From: Brevibacterium sp. UCMA 11754
GTDB lineage: Bacteria > Actinomycetota > Actinomycetes > Actinomycetales > Brevibacteriaceae
Length of the DNA stretch: 64,000 nucleotides
Direction: 5' to 3'
NCBI RefSeq assembly: GCF_021532275.1
Contig: NZ_JACBOT010000021.1
Coordinates: 186,001 to 250,000 of the forward strand
Shown here piece after piece: positions 1-7,850 of this stretch. Below the pieces are notes generated by a model. The model had not been told where the DNA came from and did no database searches. It worked only from the letters and a program-made list of their open reading frames with translations. Position 1 is the stretch's first letter; each line of letters opens with the position of its first letter. The translations under genes were made by a program, and so were the position numbers.

Positions 1-27
1 GTCGACTTCAGCATCCGCCGCGACTGA
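1..27 (+). CDS. possible 3' end of a truncated upstream gene
   Basis: Frame 1 reads V-D-F-S-I-R-R-D followed by TGA at 25-27, which could be the C-terminus of a rightward gene that begins before the window. It would converge on the dehydrogenase gene that ends at 78. Eight codons are too few to identify a product, and an open frame this short is expected by chance, so this is only a possibility. Confidence 0.25.
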   Translation, partial: VDFSIRRD

Positions 28-77
28 CCACCGGCGTCAGCGCCGGGTGACACAAACGGCACGGATGATCTCGAACA

Positions 78-1163
78 TCAGTTCTGCGACAGGATCGTTG
101 AGGCGATCGCCTCGCCAAGTGATGAAGTCGATCCCCGACCTCCCAGATCGGGAGTGAGAATGCTCGCGTCCCCACTGTTCAGCACCGATTCGATTCCCTC
201 GAGGACGTCCGCGCTTGCCTCGGTTTCGCCGAAGTGGTCGAGCATCATCGCGCCCGACCAGATCTGACCGATCGGGTTGGCGATGCCCTGACCCGCAATA
301 TCCGGAGCCGAGCCGTGCACCGGTTCGAACAGACTCGGGAAGGTTCCTTCAGGGTTGATGTTCGCGCTCGGCGCGACCCCGATGGTTCCTGTGCAGGCCG
401 GTCCCAGATCAGAGAGGATGTCGCCGAAGAGGTTGCTCGCGACGACGACGTCGAAATGATTCGGTTTGAGGACGAAGTTGGCGGTAAGGATGTCGATGTG
501 GAACTGATCTTGCTTCACCTCGGGGTAATTCTTAGCCATGATCTTCACACGCTCGTCCCAGTAGGGCATTGTGATGGAGATTCCGTTGCTCTTCGTCGCC
601 GAGGTGAGGTGTTGATTCGGACGGGAATCGGCCAGATCGAAAGCGAACTTGAGCACCCTGTCGACTCCTGTCCGAGTCATCACGGTCTCCTGAACAACGA
701 TTTCCCGGTCGGTGCCCTCGAACATCTTTCCGCCGATCGACGAGTACTCGCCCTCAGTGTTCTCCCGCACCACGTAGAAGTCGACGTCACCTGGGCCGTA
801 GCCGACCAGCGGGCTCTTCACACCGGGCAGCAGGCGGCACGGCCTGAGGTTTATGTACTGGTCGAAAGACCTCCTGAACTGCAGCAGGCTGCCCCATAGA
901 GAGATGTGGTCGGGCACGACGTTCGGCCAACCGACGGCCCCGAAGAAGATCGCGTCGAAGCCGCGCAGACTGTCGAACCAATTCTCGGGCAGCATCGTTC
1001 CATGAGCCTGGTAGTAGTCGGCACTCGCGAAGTCGAAATCGACGAATTCGAGATCGATACCGTGTTTCTGTGAGACTGCCTGCAACACCCGACGCCCCTC
1101 GGGAACCACTTCCTGCCCGATCCCGTCGCCGGGGATGACTGCGATCGCCTTCTGTAAGCTCAT
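78..1163 (-). CDS. tartrate/D-malate dehydrogenase-like (isocitrate/isopropylmalate dehydrogenase superfamily)
   Basis: A 361-residue NAD- and metal-dependent beta-decarboxylating dehydrogenase. It matches the tartrate dehydrogenase/D-malate dehydrogenase branch, whose members are about the same length. Visible signatures are the N-terminal IAVIPGDGIGQEVVPEG, the substrate loop VVRENTEGEYSS, the metal-site region SNLFGDILSDLGPA and the nucleotide-binding EPVHGSAPDIAGQG. The open frame extends 56 codons further upstream, but the ATG at 1163 overlaps the TGA of the upstream ABC gene by 4 bases and begins right at the conserved fold, so I chose it. As the last gene of a peptide-type ABC operon it probably oxidises a hydroxy acid released from the imported substrate. 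Which acid (tartrate, D-malate, isopropylmalate-like) cannot be told from sequence. Confidence 0.85.
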   Translation of the reverse strand: MSLQKAIAVIPGDGIGQEVVPEGRRVLQAVSQKHGIDLEFVDFDFASADYYQAHGTMLPENWFDSLRGFDAIFFGAVGWPNVVPDHISLWGSLLQFRRSFDQYINLRPCRLLPGVKSPLVGYGPGDVDFYVVRENTEGEYSSIGGKMFEGTDREIVVQETVMTRTGVDRVLKFAFDLADSRPNQHLTSATKSNGISITMPYWDERVKIMAKNYPEVKQDQFHIDILTANFVLKPNHFDVVVASNLFGDILSDLGPACTGTIGVAPSANINPEGTFPSLFEPVHGSAPDIAGQGIANPIGQIWSGAMMLDHFGETEASADVLEGIESVLNSGDASILTPDLGGRGSTSSLGEAIASTILSQN

Positions 1164-2188
1164 TGAGCACCTGCTTCCGTTCTCTGACTGTCCGTGGGAT
1201 TGGTTGGGCTCTGAGTCTCCGATTCGGGATGATGACAGGCCGCTCGAGTCCCGTCTGCCATCGTACGCAGTAGCGGAATCTCGGTGGCACAGCGTTCGGT
1301 GGCCTTCCAGCACCGGGTTCGGAACCGGCACCCGCTCGGAGGGTTCAGAGGGCTGGGCACATCACCGCTGAGGGTGATCCGCTCTCTGCTCCGCTCGACG
1401 ATCGGATCGGGGATCGGGACTGCAGACAGCAGCGCCTTGGTATACGGATGCTCGGGTGCTGCGAACAGCCTGCCCGTCGGCGCGGTCTCGACGATCCTAC
1501 CGAGATACATCACGGCCACCTCGTCGCTTAGGTATCTCACGACGGAGAGGTCGTGGGCGATGAACACGTAGGTGAGTCCGAGCAGGTCTTGGAGTTCCTT
1601 GAGCTGGTTGAGGACGCCAGCCTGCACACTGACGTCGAGAGCGCTGACCGGTTCATCGAGCACGATCACCTCGGGTTCGACGGCGAGCGCTCGGGCGATG
1701 CCGATGCGCTGCCTCTGACCACCGGAGAATTCGTGCGGGTAACGCTGGACGAACTCGGGACGTAGGCCCACCATCTCCATAAGTTCCTGCGCCCGTTCCG
1801 AGCGTCGACCCGTCGACAACCCGTGGATCTCGAGGGCTTCGATGATGGCGCTGCCGATCGTCAGTCGCGGGTTGAGGGAGGCATAGGGGTCCTGGAACAC
1901 CATCTGTACGCGTCGCCGCAGCGAGCGCAGGTCTTGACCGGAAGCCGATTCGACGGATCGGCCGTCCAAGCGGATGCTGCCGCTGTCGATGTCGTGGAGC
2001 CGGACGATCGAGCGTCCAAGCGTGGACTTTCCGCAGCCGGACTCACCGACGATGCCGAGCGTCTTTCCCTTCGGCACCTCGAGGCTGACCCCCGAGAGCG
2101 CATGGACCGTGCCGGTGCGTCTCCGGAAGAGACCCGAGCGAACCGGGTACTCCTTGACCACATCGATGGCTTCGAGTGTGCTGCTCAT
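1160..2188 (-). CDS. oligopeptide/dipeptide ABC transporter ATP-binding protein (DppF type)
   Basis: This 342-residue cytoplasmic ATPase is the second of two energising subunits of a peptide-type importer. It has Walker A GESGCGKST, the signature FSGGQRQRIGIARA, Walker B VIVLDEPVSALD, and the C-terminal oligopeptide-transporter extension with a Cys cluster (CRFRTRCWKATERC). It overlaps both neighbours by 4 bases (ATGA), so it is translationally coupled inside a six-gene operon running from the binding protein at 6829 to the dehydrogenase at 78. Family membership is firm. Substrate class (peptide, opine, nickel or other small solute) is inferred only from neighbouring peptidase genes. Confidence 0.9.
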   Translation of the reverse strand: MSSTLEAIDVVKEYPVRSGLFRRRTGTVHALSGVSLEVPKGKTLGIVGESGCGKSTLGRSIVRLHDIDSGSIRLDGRSVESASGQDLRSLRRRVQMVFQDPYASLNPRLTIGSAIIEALEIHGLSTGRRSERAQELMEMVGLRPEFVQRYPHEFSGGQRQRIGIARALAVEPEVIVLDEPVSALDVSVQAGVLNQLKELQDLLGLTYVFIAHDLSVVRYLSDEVAVMYLGRIVETAPTGRLFAAPEHPYTKALLSAVPIPDPIVERSRERITLSGDVPSPLNPPSGCRFRTRCWKATERCATEIPLLRTMADGTRAACHHPESETQSPTNPTDSQRTEAGAQ

Positions 2189-3213
2189 GAGGATGCCTCC
2201 TGTTGAACGGCGGCGACCTCGTCGATCCTCAGGCAGGCCGCCACATGGCGATCGGTGATGAATCGTTCGGGAATGGGCGTTCGATCACATGTGCCGAGCA
2301 TCGCGTACCGACACCTGGGCGCGAACCGACAGCCTGGCGGAAGCTCTGTCGGATCCGGAGGAGCCCCGGGGATCGAATACAGGCGCGAATTGCCAGAATT
2401 GCCGTCGAGTCGGGGCATCGCGGCCAGCAGATCCAAGGTGTACGGGTGGGAAGGACGGTAGAAGACATCCTCGACGTCGGCCTCCTCCACCTTCTTCCCC
2501 GAGTACATCACGAGGACCCTGTCGGCGAGCCCTGCGACCACGCCCAGATCGTGAGTGATGAGCAGCAGGGCCGAGTTGGTCCGTGTCTGAACCCGACGCA
2601 GCACGTCGAGCACCTGCGCTTGGACAGTGACGTCGAGGGCTGTCGTCGGCTCGTCGGCGATGAGCACATCCGGATCGTTGGCGATGCTCATGGCGATCAT
2701 GATGCGCTGGCGCATTCCCCCGGAGAATTCGTGGGGGAACTGGTCGACACGCTGCTCGGGGGTGGGAATGCCGACGATGTCGAGGAGTTCGATAGCCCTG
2801 GCCCGCATCTCCTGGCGGCTTCGGCCCGACGAATGGACTCGCACTGCCTCCATGAGCTGATTGCCCACTGACTTCACTGGATTGAGTGCGGCGAGCGCGT
2901 CCTGGAACACCATGGAGATCCGTCGACCGCGCAGCTCCCGCAGCTGTTCGTCGGTTTTGGTCAGCAGTTCCTCTCCGCGGAACCTGATCGATCCGGTCAC
3001 AGTAGCTGTGCGCGGAAGCAGTCCCATGATCGCCATCGAGGTGATGGATTTTCCTGAACCGGATTCGCCGACCACGCCGAGGGTCTCGTTCGCATTCAGT
3101 TCGAAGCTCAGCCCCTCCACCGAGGTGGCTGGACCATTGTCCGTGGAGAAGACGACGCTGAGGTTGTCGACCGTGAGCAGCGGCTGTTGGTTGAGTGTCA
3201 TCGCGGGCCTCAT
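2185..3213 (-). CDS. oligopeptide/dipeptide ABC transporter ATP-binding protein (DppD type)
   Basis: This 342-residue ATPase is the first of the pair, with Walker A GESGSGKS, the signature FSGGMRQRIMIAMS, Walker [13 protein letters not shown] and the C-terminal CRFAPRCRYAMLGTC cluster typical of DppD/OppD. Start at 3213 (MRPAMTLN) overlaps the stop of the upstream permease by 4 bases. An internal ATG four codons later (MTLNQQ) is the alternative. It should form a heterodimer with the product of 1160-2188 on the cytoplasmic face of the two permeases encoded just upstream. Confidence 0.9.
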   Translation of the reverse strand: MRPAMTLNQQPLLTVDNLSVVFSTDNGPATSVEGLSFELNANETLGVVGESGSGKSITSMAIMGLLPRTATVTGSIRFRGEELLTKTDEQLRELRGRRISMVFQDALAALNPVKSVGNQLMEAVRVHSSGRSRQEMRARAIELLDIVGIPTPEQRVDQFPHEFSGGMRQRIMIAMSIANDPDVLIADEPTTALDVTVQAQVLDVLRRVQTRTNSALLLITHDLGVVAGLADRVLVMYSGKKVEEADVEDVFYRPSHPYTLDLLAAMPRLDGNSGNSRLYSIPGAPPDPTELPPGCRFAPRCRYAMLGTCDRTPIPERFITDRHVAACLRIDEVAAVQQEASS

Positions 3214-4100
3214 CGTTTCGTCTGTGGATCGAGGGCGTCACGGAGCCCGTCGCCGATGAAGTTCACCGACAGCACCGTGATCAGTATGAGCAGGCCGGGG
3301 TAGAGCAGCAGATGCACCTGCGGGGTGCCGAGCAGACCGGCGGCCTGGCTGAGCATGTTGCCCCAGCTCGAGTCCGGGGGTTGGACTCCGAAACCGAGAA
3401 AGCTCAGGGTCGATTCCGTGATGATCGCCGCCGCTACTGCGAGGGAGACATTCACGGCGATGACTCCGGCGAGGTTGGGGATCATATGCCTCACGATCAC
3501 TCGCATCGAAGAGGCTCCGAGAACGATCGCCGCATCGACGAACTCCTTCTCCCGCAGTGAGAGCACCTGGGATCTTGCGACACGTGCGATGACGGTCCAG
3601 CCCAGTGCGCTCAGGGCCAGTACGATTGTCGCCGATGTGCTGCCGAATCCCTGGAGCACGAGAGCGAGGATCGCGATCGGAGGGACGACGAGGAAGAGAT
3701 CGACGAGGCGCATGATGAGTTCGTCCACCCAGCCGCCGAAGTATCCGGCCAGGGAACCGAGGAGGACCCCCACAATGGTTGAGAGCACGCCCACACCAAG
3801 GCCGACCGACATCGAGATCCGCCCGGCATAGAGCAGTTGGCTGAGGAAGTCTCGACCCAGCTCGTCCGTACCCAGCCAATGCACCGCACTCGGACCAGTG
3901 GACCCGGTGATGAGGTCCTGGTGATTCTCCTGGAAGGGGGCTAACCACGGAGCACCGAAACAGGCGATGACGAGCATCGCCAGCACCACGAGTCCGCTGA
4001 CGGCGAGCCTATGCCGGAAGAACCGGCGTCGGAAGAGAGTCCACTGACCGACGAATGATCTGGTGGTCTTGGTGGACTCGGCCACTGATTGTGCTCTCAT
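3210..4100 (-). CDS. peptide-type ABC transporter permease (DppC type)
   Basis: A 296-residue inner-membrane permease of the binding-protein-dependent transport family. After a short basic N-terminus the first transmembrane helix (LAVSGLVVLAMLVIACFG) is followed by the periplasmic loop with HWLGTDELGRD, a DppC/OppC hallmark, and then about five more helices. The EAA-like loop is near VDAAIVLGASSMRVIVRHMIPN. The frame is open to 4190, but ATG 4100 overlaps the upstream stop by 4 bases and gives the normal family length, so I use it. It pairs with the DppB-type permease. Confidence 0.9.
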   Translation of the reverse strand: MRAQSVAESTKTTRSFVGQWTLFRRRFFRHRLAVSGLVVLAMLVIACFGAPWLAPFQENHQDLITGSTGPSAVHWLGTDELGRDFLSQLLYAGRISMSVGLGVGVLSTIVGVLLGSLAGYFGGWVDELIMRLVDLFLVVPPIAILALVLQGFGSTSATIVLALSALGWTVIARVARSQVLSLREKEFVDAAIVLGASSMRVIVRHMIPNLAGVIAVNVSLAVAAAIITESTLSFLGFGVQPPDSSWGNMLSQAAGLLGTPQVHLLLYPGLLILITVLSVNFIGDGLRDALDPQTKR

Positions 4101-5062
4101 GACAACTTCACTCTCGGGTCGAGGTAGGCATAGCTGAGATCCGCCAGAAGATTGAAGACAACGATGGTGATGGCGACGAGCATCATCCACGGCAACAGCA
4201 GCTGGGCATCGCCGGCGAGCAGGGAATCGAGCAGGAGCTTGCCCATCCCTGGGATCGAGAAGATCTGTTCGGTGACGACGAGCCCGCCGAGGAGGATGCC
4301 CGCATCGAGGAACACCACGGTGACGAAGGGTGCCAGGGAGTTACGGAGGGCATGGTTGATGACAACCTGACGCTTCGGCACCCCTTTTGCCCGCGCCGTG
4401 CGCACATAATCACTGGTGAGCGAATCAAGCATCGAAGCTCGCCCATATCTGCTCCAACTGGCGACGAGAGTGATCGTCATCGTCACCACGGGAAGGGCGA
4501 GGTGGCGTAGGTAATCCCCGAGATCGGAACGGCCTACCGAGTGAAGTCCCACGAAGTACAGCGGCGGGTCGGCCAGATTCCATATCTGTACCGGCCACAC
4601 CCCGAATATCTGGATGAGCAGGAGCCCGAACCAGAATGCGGGGAGGGCAATTCCGATGTAGGACACTCCGGTGAACACATAGTCGGCTGCGCTGTACTGT
4701 TTGACCGCCGAATACGTTCCCACCGCTATCGCTATGACCGCACCGAGGAGAACTCCCCAGAAGATGAGCTGGACGGTCGGTCCGGCGGCGCCGGCTATCA
4801 TGTCGAGAACGTCACGGCCCGTGCGGGTGCTGGTCCCCCAGTCCCCTGTCACAAAGCCCTTGAACCAGAGGAGATACTGCTCCGGGATAGGTTTGTCGAG
4901 ACCCAGTCGTTCGGTCTCTCGGGCGATCGCTGTCTGATCCTGGTTCAGCCGGAGCTTGCTCAGCGGGTCGAAGGCTCGACGGACAGCCCAAAAGAGCAGG
5001 AACGAGGCGATGAGGATGACCGGGATCGAGTAGGCCAGTCGGCGCAGCGCATAAGTGATCAT
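4097..5062 (-). CDS. peptide-type ABC transporter permease (DppB type)
   Basis: A 321-residue permease with six predicted helices. It begins MITYALRRLAYSIPVILIA, the usual DppB/OppB start, and has the coupling-loop stretch DYVRTARAKGVPKRQV and the late SIPGMGKLLLDSL motif. It lies 84 bases after the substrate-binding protein and overlaps the DppC gene by 4 bases. Together with that gene it forms the translocation pore of the importer. Confidence 0.9.
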   Translation of the reverse strand: MITYALRRLAYSIPVILIASFLLFWAVRRAFDPLSKLRLNQDQTAIARETERLGLDKPIPEQYLLWFKGFVTGDWGTSTRTGRDVLDMIAGAAGPTVQLIFWGVLLGAVIAIAVGTYSAVKQYSAADYVFTGVSYIGIALPAFWFGLLLIQIFGVWPVQIWNLADPPLYFVGLHSVGRSDLGDYLRHLALPVVTMTITLVASWSRYGRASMLDSLTSDYVRTARAKGVPKRQVVINHALRNSLAPFVTVVFLDAGILLGGLVVTEQIFSIPGMGKLLLDSLLAGDAQLLLPWMMLVAITIVVFNLLADLSYAYLDPRVKLS

Positions 5063-5146
5063 GATGATTCCCGGGCCTCTCCGGATCCAGGACAGTCGAG
5101 TGCGATGCCGACACTGATCTTTGTGGCTTCACAAATAGCTGAGCTG

Positions 5147-6829
5147 TCAATCAAGGGTCCACTCCTCCAGGTTCCAGAAGGGTCCTTCTGCGGGGTTGAT
5201 CTCGACCTGCCCATTGACCCTGTTGCTGGTCATGACGATGTTCGGCACCGTGTCGATGGGGATTCCGGGAACAGCCTCAGCGATGAGCTTTTCGGCTGCA
5301 TGGGACTTCGTGATCCGTTCCTTGTCGTCCGTCGTGCGGGCAACGGTGTTGAGGAGTCCGTCAGCTCCCGGGATGTTCGCCCGGGTGAAGTTGATGCCTG
5401 AGAATCCATTGTCGTCACCGGGGATGGCGTCCGACCTGAATGAGGAGCCGAGATCGGGCTCGGGTACGGTGTCGATGATCGTCCATAGTCCGACCTCGAA
5501 GTCCCCCTTCGGCGCGACGCTTGAAAACAGATCGGCGCCTGCGACGTTGGCGATCTTCATGGAGAAACCGGCTTCACTTGCCTGCTTCTGGAGAATCTGT
5601 TCGGCCAATTCGCGTCGCTGGTTCCCTGACTGCGTGGTGATGCGGAACTCAGCGGGTTTTCCGTTCTTTTCCCAGATTCCCTCTTCGTTCCTGCGCCACC
5701 CGTCATCCGTCATGAGTTTCTCAACCTTCTCCAGGTCTCTGGTGTATCGGGAGAAGTCTTCCCGGGCGTAGATGTCGTTAAGTGGAGTGAGGAAGCTTTG
5801 TTGCACCTGCTCGACCCCGATCTGTCCGTAGAGTCGCTCAACGATCGCGGGCCTGTCGATCGAATGGGCGAAGGCTTGTCGCACCGCCAAGCTGTCGAAG
5901 GGAAAAGCCGCATTGTTGATCCACAGGGCCTCCAGGTTTCCAGAATCGGTGTCGACATCGATGTTCGTGTTCGGGACGCCAGCCTTGATCTGACTCATCG
6001 CGTCGAGTTGCGGCGTCGGAAACAGCGCCTGGACCTGACCGCTCTTGAGCGCGAGGAAGGCAGCCGCGGTGTCGGTGATGAACTGGAAGGTGACCTTCTT
6101 GAGTTTCGGCTTCTCGCCCCAGTAATTGTCATTGGGCACCAGTGTCACTGAGACCCCTTTGACCCAGGACTCGATCCTCCAGGGACCGCCGGAGAAGTCA
6201 TAGCCGTCCTTCATCATCTCGGCGCGGTCCTCGCTCTTGAGGATGTGACTGGGCAGGACAGAGTAGTCGCCGCTGAAGAGCTTCTTCCATGAGCCGGTCG
6301 AGGTCTTGAGCGTGACGACTGCGGTCCTCTCGTTCGGAGCGCCGATAGATTCGATGAGCGAGTACCCGCTCTTGTCGAAGATGTCATCGCCGTCCCGGAT
6401 CTGGAGGCCGGTGTACACGAAGTCTTCACCGGTGATGGGTTCTCCATCGGACCACTGAGCTTCGGGATTGATGCGATAGGTGATCGTCTGCTTCCCGCCC
6501 TCTGCGATGGCTACTCTCGGCTCACCGGTCAGCAGATCAGAGGGGACCAGCTCCCAGGAACCATCGGTCTTCCGGGACTCGAAGGCGCGTGGAAGAGTGG
6601 GGATCCGCATCGTGTAGGAGCCCCAGATGTTTGCGGCACATGTAGCGATCCAGTCTGCGCAGTCGGGTTCCTGTTCGGCACCGATGACGATCTGCTCGTC
6701 GTCCGAGATGTTCTGGTCGAGGCCGCCGTCGCCAGTCGAGCACGCGGTGAGACCGAGCGCGAACGCGAGGCCTGCGGCCGCCGCTGTACGAAGACGTCTC
6801 CTGCCTCGCGGTCGGGTGAAACTCGTCAT
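5147..6829 (-). CDS. extracellular solute-binding lipoprotein, family 5 (DppA/OppA type)
   Basis: A 560-residue exported lipoprotein that should capture the substrate and deliver it to the permeases downstream. The N-terminus has an Arg-rich n-region, a hydrophobic stretch and a lipobox GLTAC with the lipidated Cys at residue 30. The mature part has the family-5 pattern (SDGEPITGEDFVYTGLQI, then LALKSGQVQALFP, then VRQAFAHSIDRPAIVERLYG). The upstream ATG at 6856 is possible, but ATG 6829 has AAAGGA seven bases ahead and gives a normal signal peptide. It is the first gene of the operon and is divergent from the TetR gene. Its promoter region contains a 19-bp palindrome whose arm includes a TTGACT hexamer on this strand. 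Confidence 0.88.
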   Translation of the reverse strand: MTSFTRPRGRRRLRTAAAAGLAFALGLTACSTGDGGLDQNISDDEQIVIGAEQEPDCADWIATCAANIWGSYTMRIPTLPRAFESRKTDGSWELVPSDLLTGEPRVAIAEGGKQTITYRINPEAQWSDGEPITGEDFVYTGLQIRDGDDIFDKSGYSLIESIGAPNERTAVVTLKTSTGSWKKLFSGDYSVLPSHILKSEDRAEMMKDGYDFSGGPWRIESWVKGVSVTLVPNDNYWGEKPKLKKVTFQFITDTAAAFLALKSGQVQALFPTPQLDAMSQIKAGVPNTNIDVDTDSGNLEALWINNAAFPFDSLAVRQAFAHSIDRPAIVERLYGQIGVEQVQQSFLTPLNDIYAREDFSRYTRDLEKVEKLMTDDGWRRNEEGIWEKNGKPAEFRITTQSGNQRRELAEQILQKQASEAGFSMKIANVAGADLFSSVAPKGDFEVGLWTIIDTVPEPDLGSSFRSDAIPGDDNGFSGINFTRANIPGADGLLNTVARTTDDKERITKSHAAEKLIAEAVPGIPIDTVPNIVMTSNRVNGQVEINPAEGPFWNLEEWTLD

Positions 6830-6917
6830 TGAAGTTCCTTTCCACCATGGCCCCACTGCTTACAGTGCCATGTCGTAGCAACAGATTAATCCCGAATCGA
6901 AGAGATAGCAATAGTGT

Positions 6918-6936
6918 TAGTCAATATCAGTGACTA
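6918..6936. promoter_or_regulatory. 19-bp palindrome, probable operator between binding-protein gene and tetR
   Basis: TAGTCAATATCAGTGACTA has perfect 6-base arms (TAGTCA/TGACTA) around a 7-base centre. It lies in the divergent intergenic region and includes a -35-like TTGACT on the leftward strand, so a bound repressor would block the ABC operon. A near copy is at 11944-11962. Assignment to the adjacent TetR protein is an inference. Confidence 0.65.
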
Positions 6937-7011
6937 TCTATTGGGCAAACGATCTTCTTGTTCATCCCGACTGCGGTTATCCTTGAGGACACACACGACG
7001 ATGGGAGAACC

Positions 7012-7749
7012 TTGACGAATCCCGGCACATCCGAGGACGGCACACGATCGACATCCGATACCCCGGTCCGCACTAGGCGCAAACGCGATTCGCTCAACCG
7101 CACCGTCATTCTCGACGCCGCAAAGGTGATTTCTGAGCGCGACGGCCTCGATGGACTGACATTCCAATCACTCGGAGCCGAACTCGGGGCTCACCCGACA
7201 TCGATGTACCGTCATTTCAAGGACAAGGACGAATTGGTCCTCGCGCTTATCGATTCCCTGCGCGACCGTTCCTATCTCGGTGCTCTTGTGCCCACCGGGG
7301 ACTGGAGAGAGAATCTGCGGATTGCCGCACGTGTCGTCCACGAACACTATTTGCGCTATCCTCAACTCGCTTCGCAGATGGCGGCTAGAACCACTCGCCT
7401 GCCTCGCGAGTTCAGCAATATGGAATACACGCTCAAAGCGTTCTTCGATGCTGGATTCAATAATGAAGACGCGCTCAAATACCAACGCGTCTTCGGCAAC
7501 TACGTGCGCGCGCTTTCAAGCATCGAAGCGACCTCCCACTGCCTGCCGGAGCAGGTGCAGCGAGAGGACGAGCTGGCGTGGAGAATACAGTTCGAACGCC
7601 TCGACCCCGAAGACTATCCCGCCATCACTGCGGCCGGCCAACCTCCTCTGGGCATCGGGGATGCCAGTACGTTCGACGCCGGTCTCGAAGTGCTCATCAG
7701 GGGTCTAGAAGCACTTGCGGAGAGTGCTCCCGGCGCCGGAAACAGATAG
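7012..7749 (+). CDS. TetR/AcrR-family transcriptional regulator
   Basis: A regulator of about 245 residues. The helix-turn-helix is DGLTFQSLGAELGAHPTSMYRHFKDKDELV, preceded by a basic arm RTRRKRDSLNRTVILDAAKVI. The C-terminal ligand domain is not diagnostic. No ATG fits. The TTG at 7012 has GGGAG six bases ahead and is the best start, and a TTG at 6958 in frame is the alternative. The gene is divergent from the peptide ABC operon and convergent with the prolyl oligopeptidase gene. Palindromes in front of both operons (6918-6936 and 11944-11962) make it the likely local repressor of peptide uptake and breakdown. Confidence 0.85.
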   Translation: MTNPGTSEDGTRSTSDTPVRTRRKRDSLNRTVILDAAKVISERDGLDGLTFQSLGAELGAHPTSMYRHFKDKDELVLALIDSLRDRSYLGALVPTGDWRENLRIAARVVHEHYLRYPQLASQMAARTTRLPREFSNMEYTLKAFFDAGFNNEDALKYQRVFGNYVRALSSIEATSHCLPEQVQREDELAWRIQFERLDPEDYPAITAAGQPPLGIGDASTFDAGLEVLIRGLEALAESAPGAGNR

Positions 7750-7850
7750 CGGACGCGGTCGAGGGACTCAGCCAAGACGAACGGCGCCTGAGTTCCAGTC
7801 ACGCCCCAGGAATATCGAAATCCGTCGCATGGAGGAACTCGACACAGCGA

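Noticed and set aside
1164..1331. N-terminal extension of the tartrate-type dehydrogenase
   Set aside because: The 56 extra codons overlap the upstream ABC gene and have no family similarity. ATG 1163 gives the normal length and a 4-base overlap.
7750..7850. Terminator hairpin between tetR and the S9 peptidase
   Set aside because: GGACTCAG/CTGAGTTCC pairs imperfectly over a 16-base loop and has no T-run.
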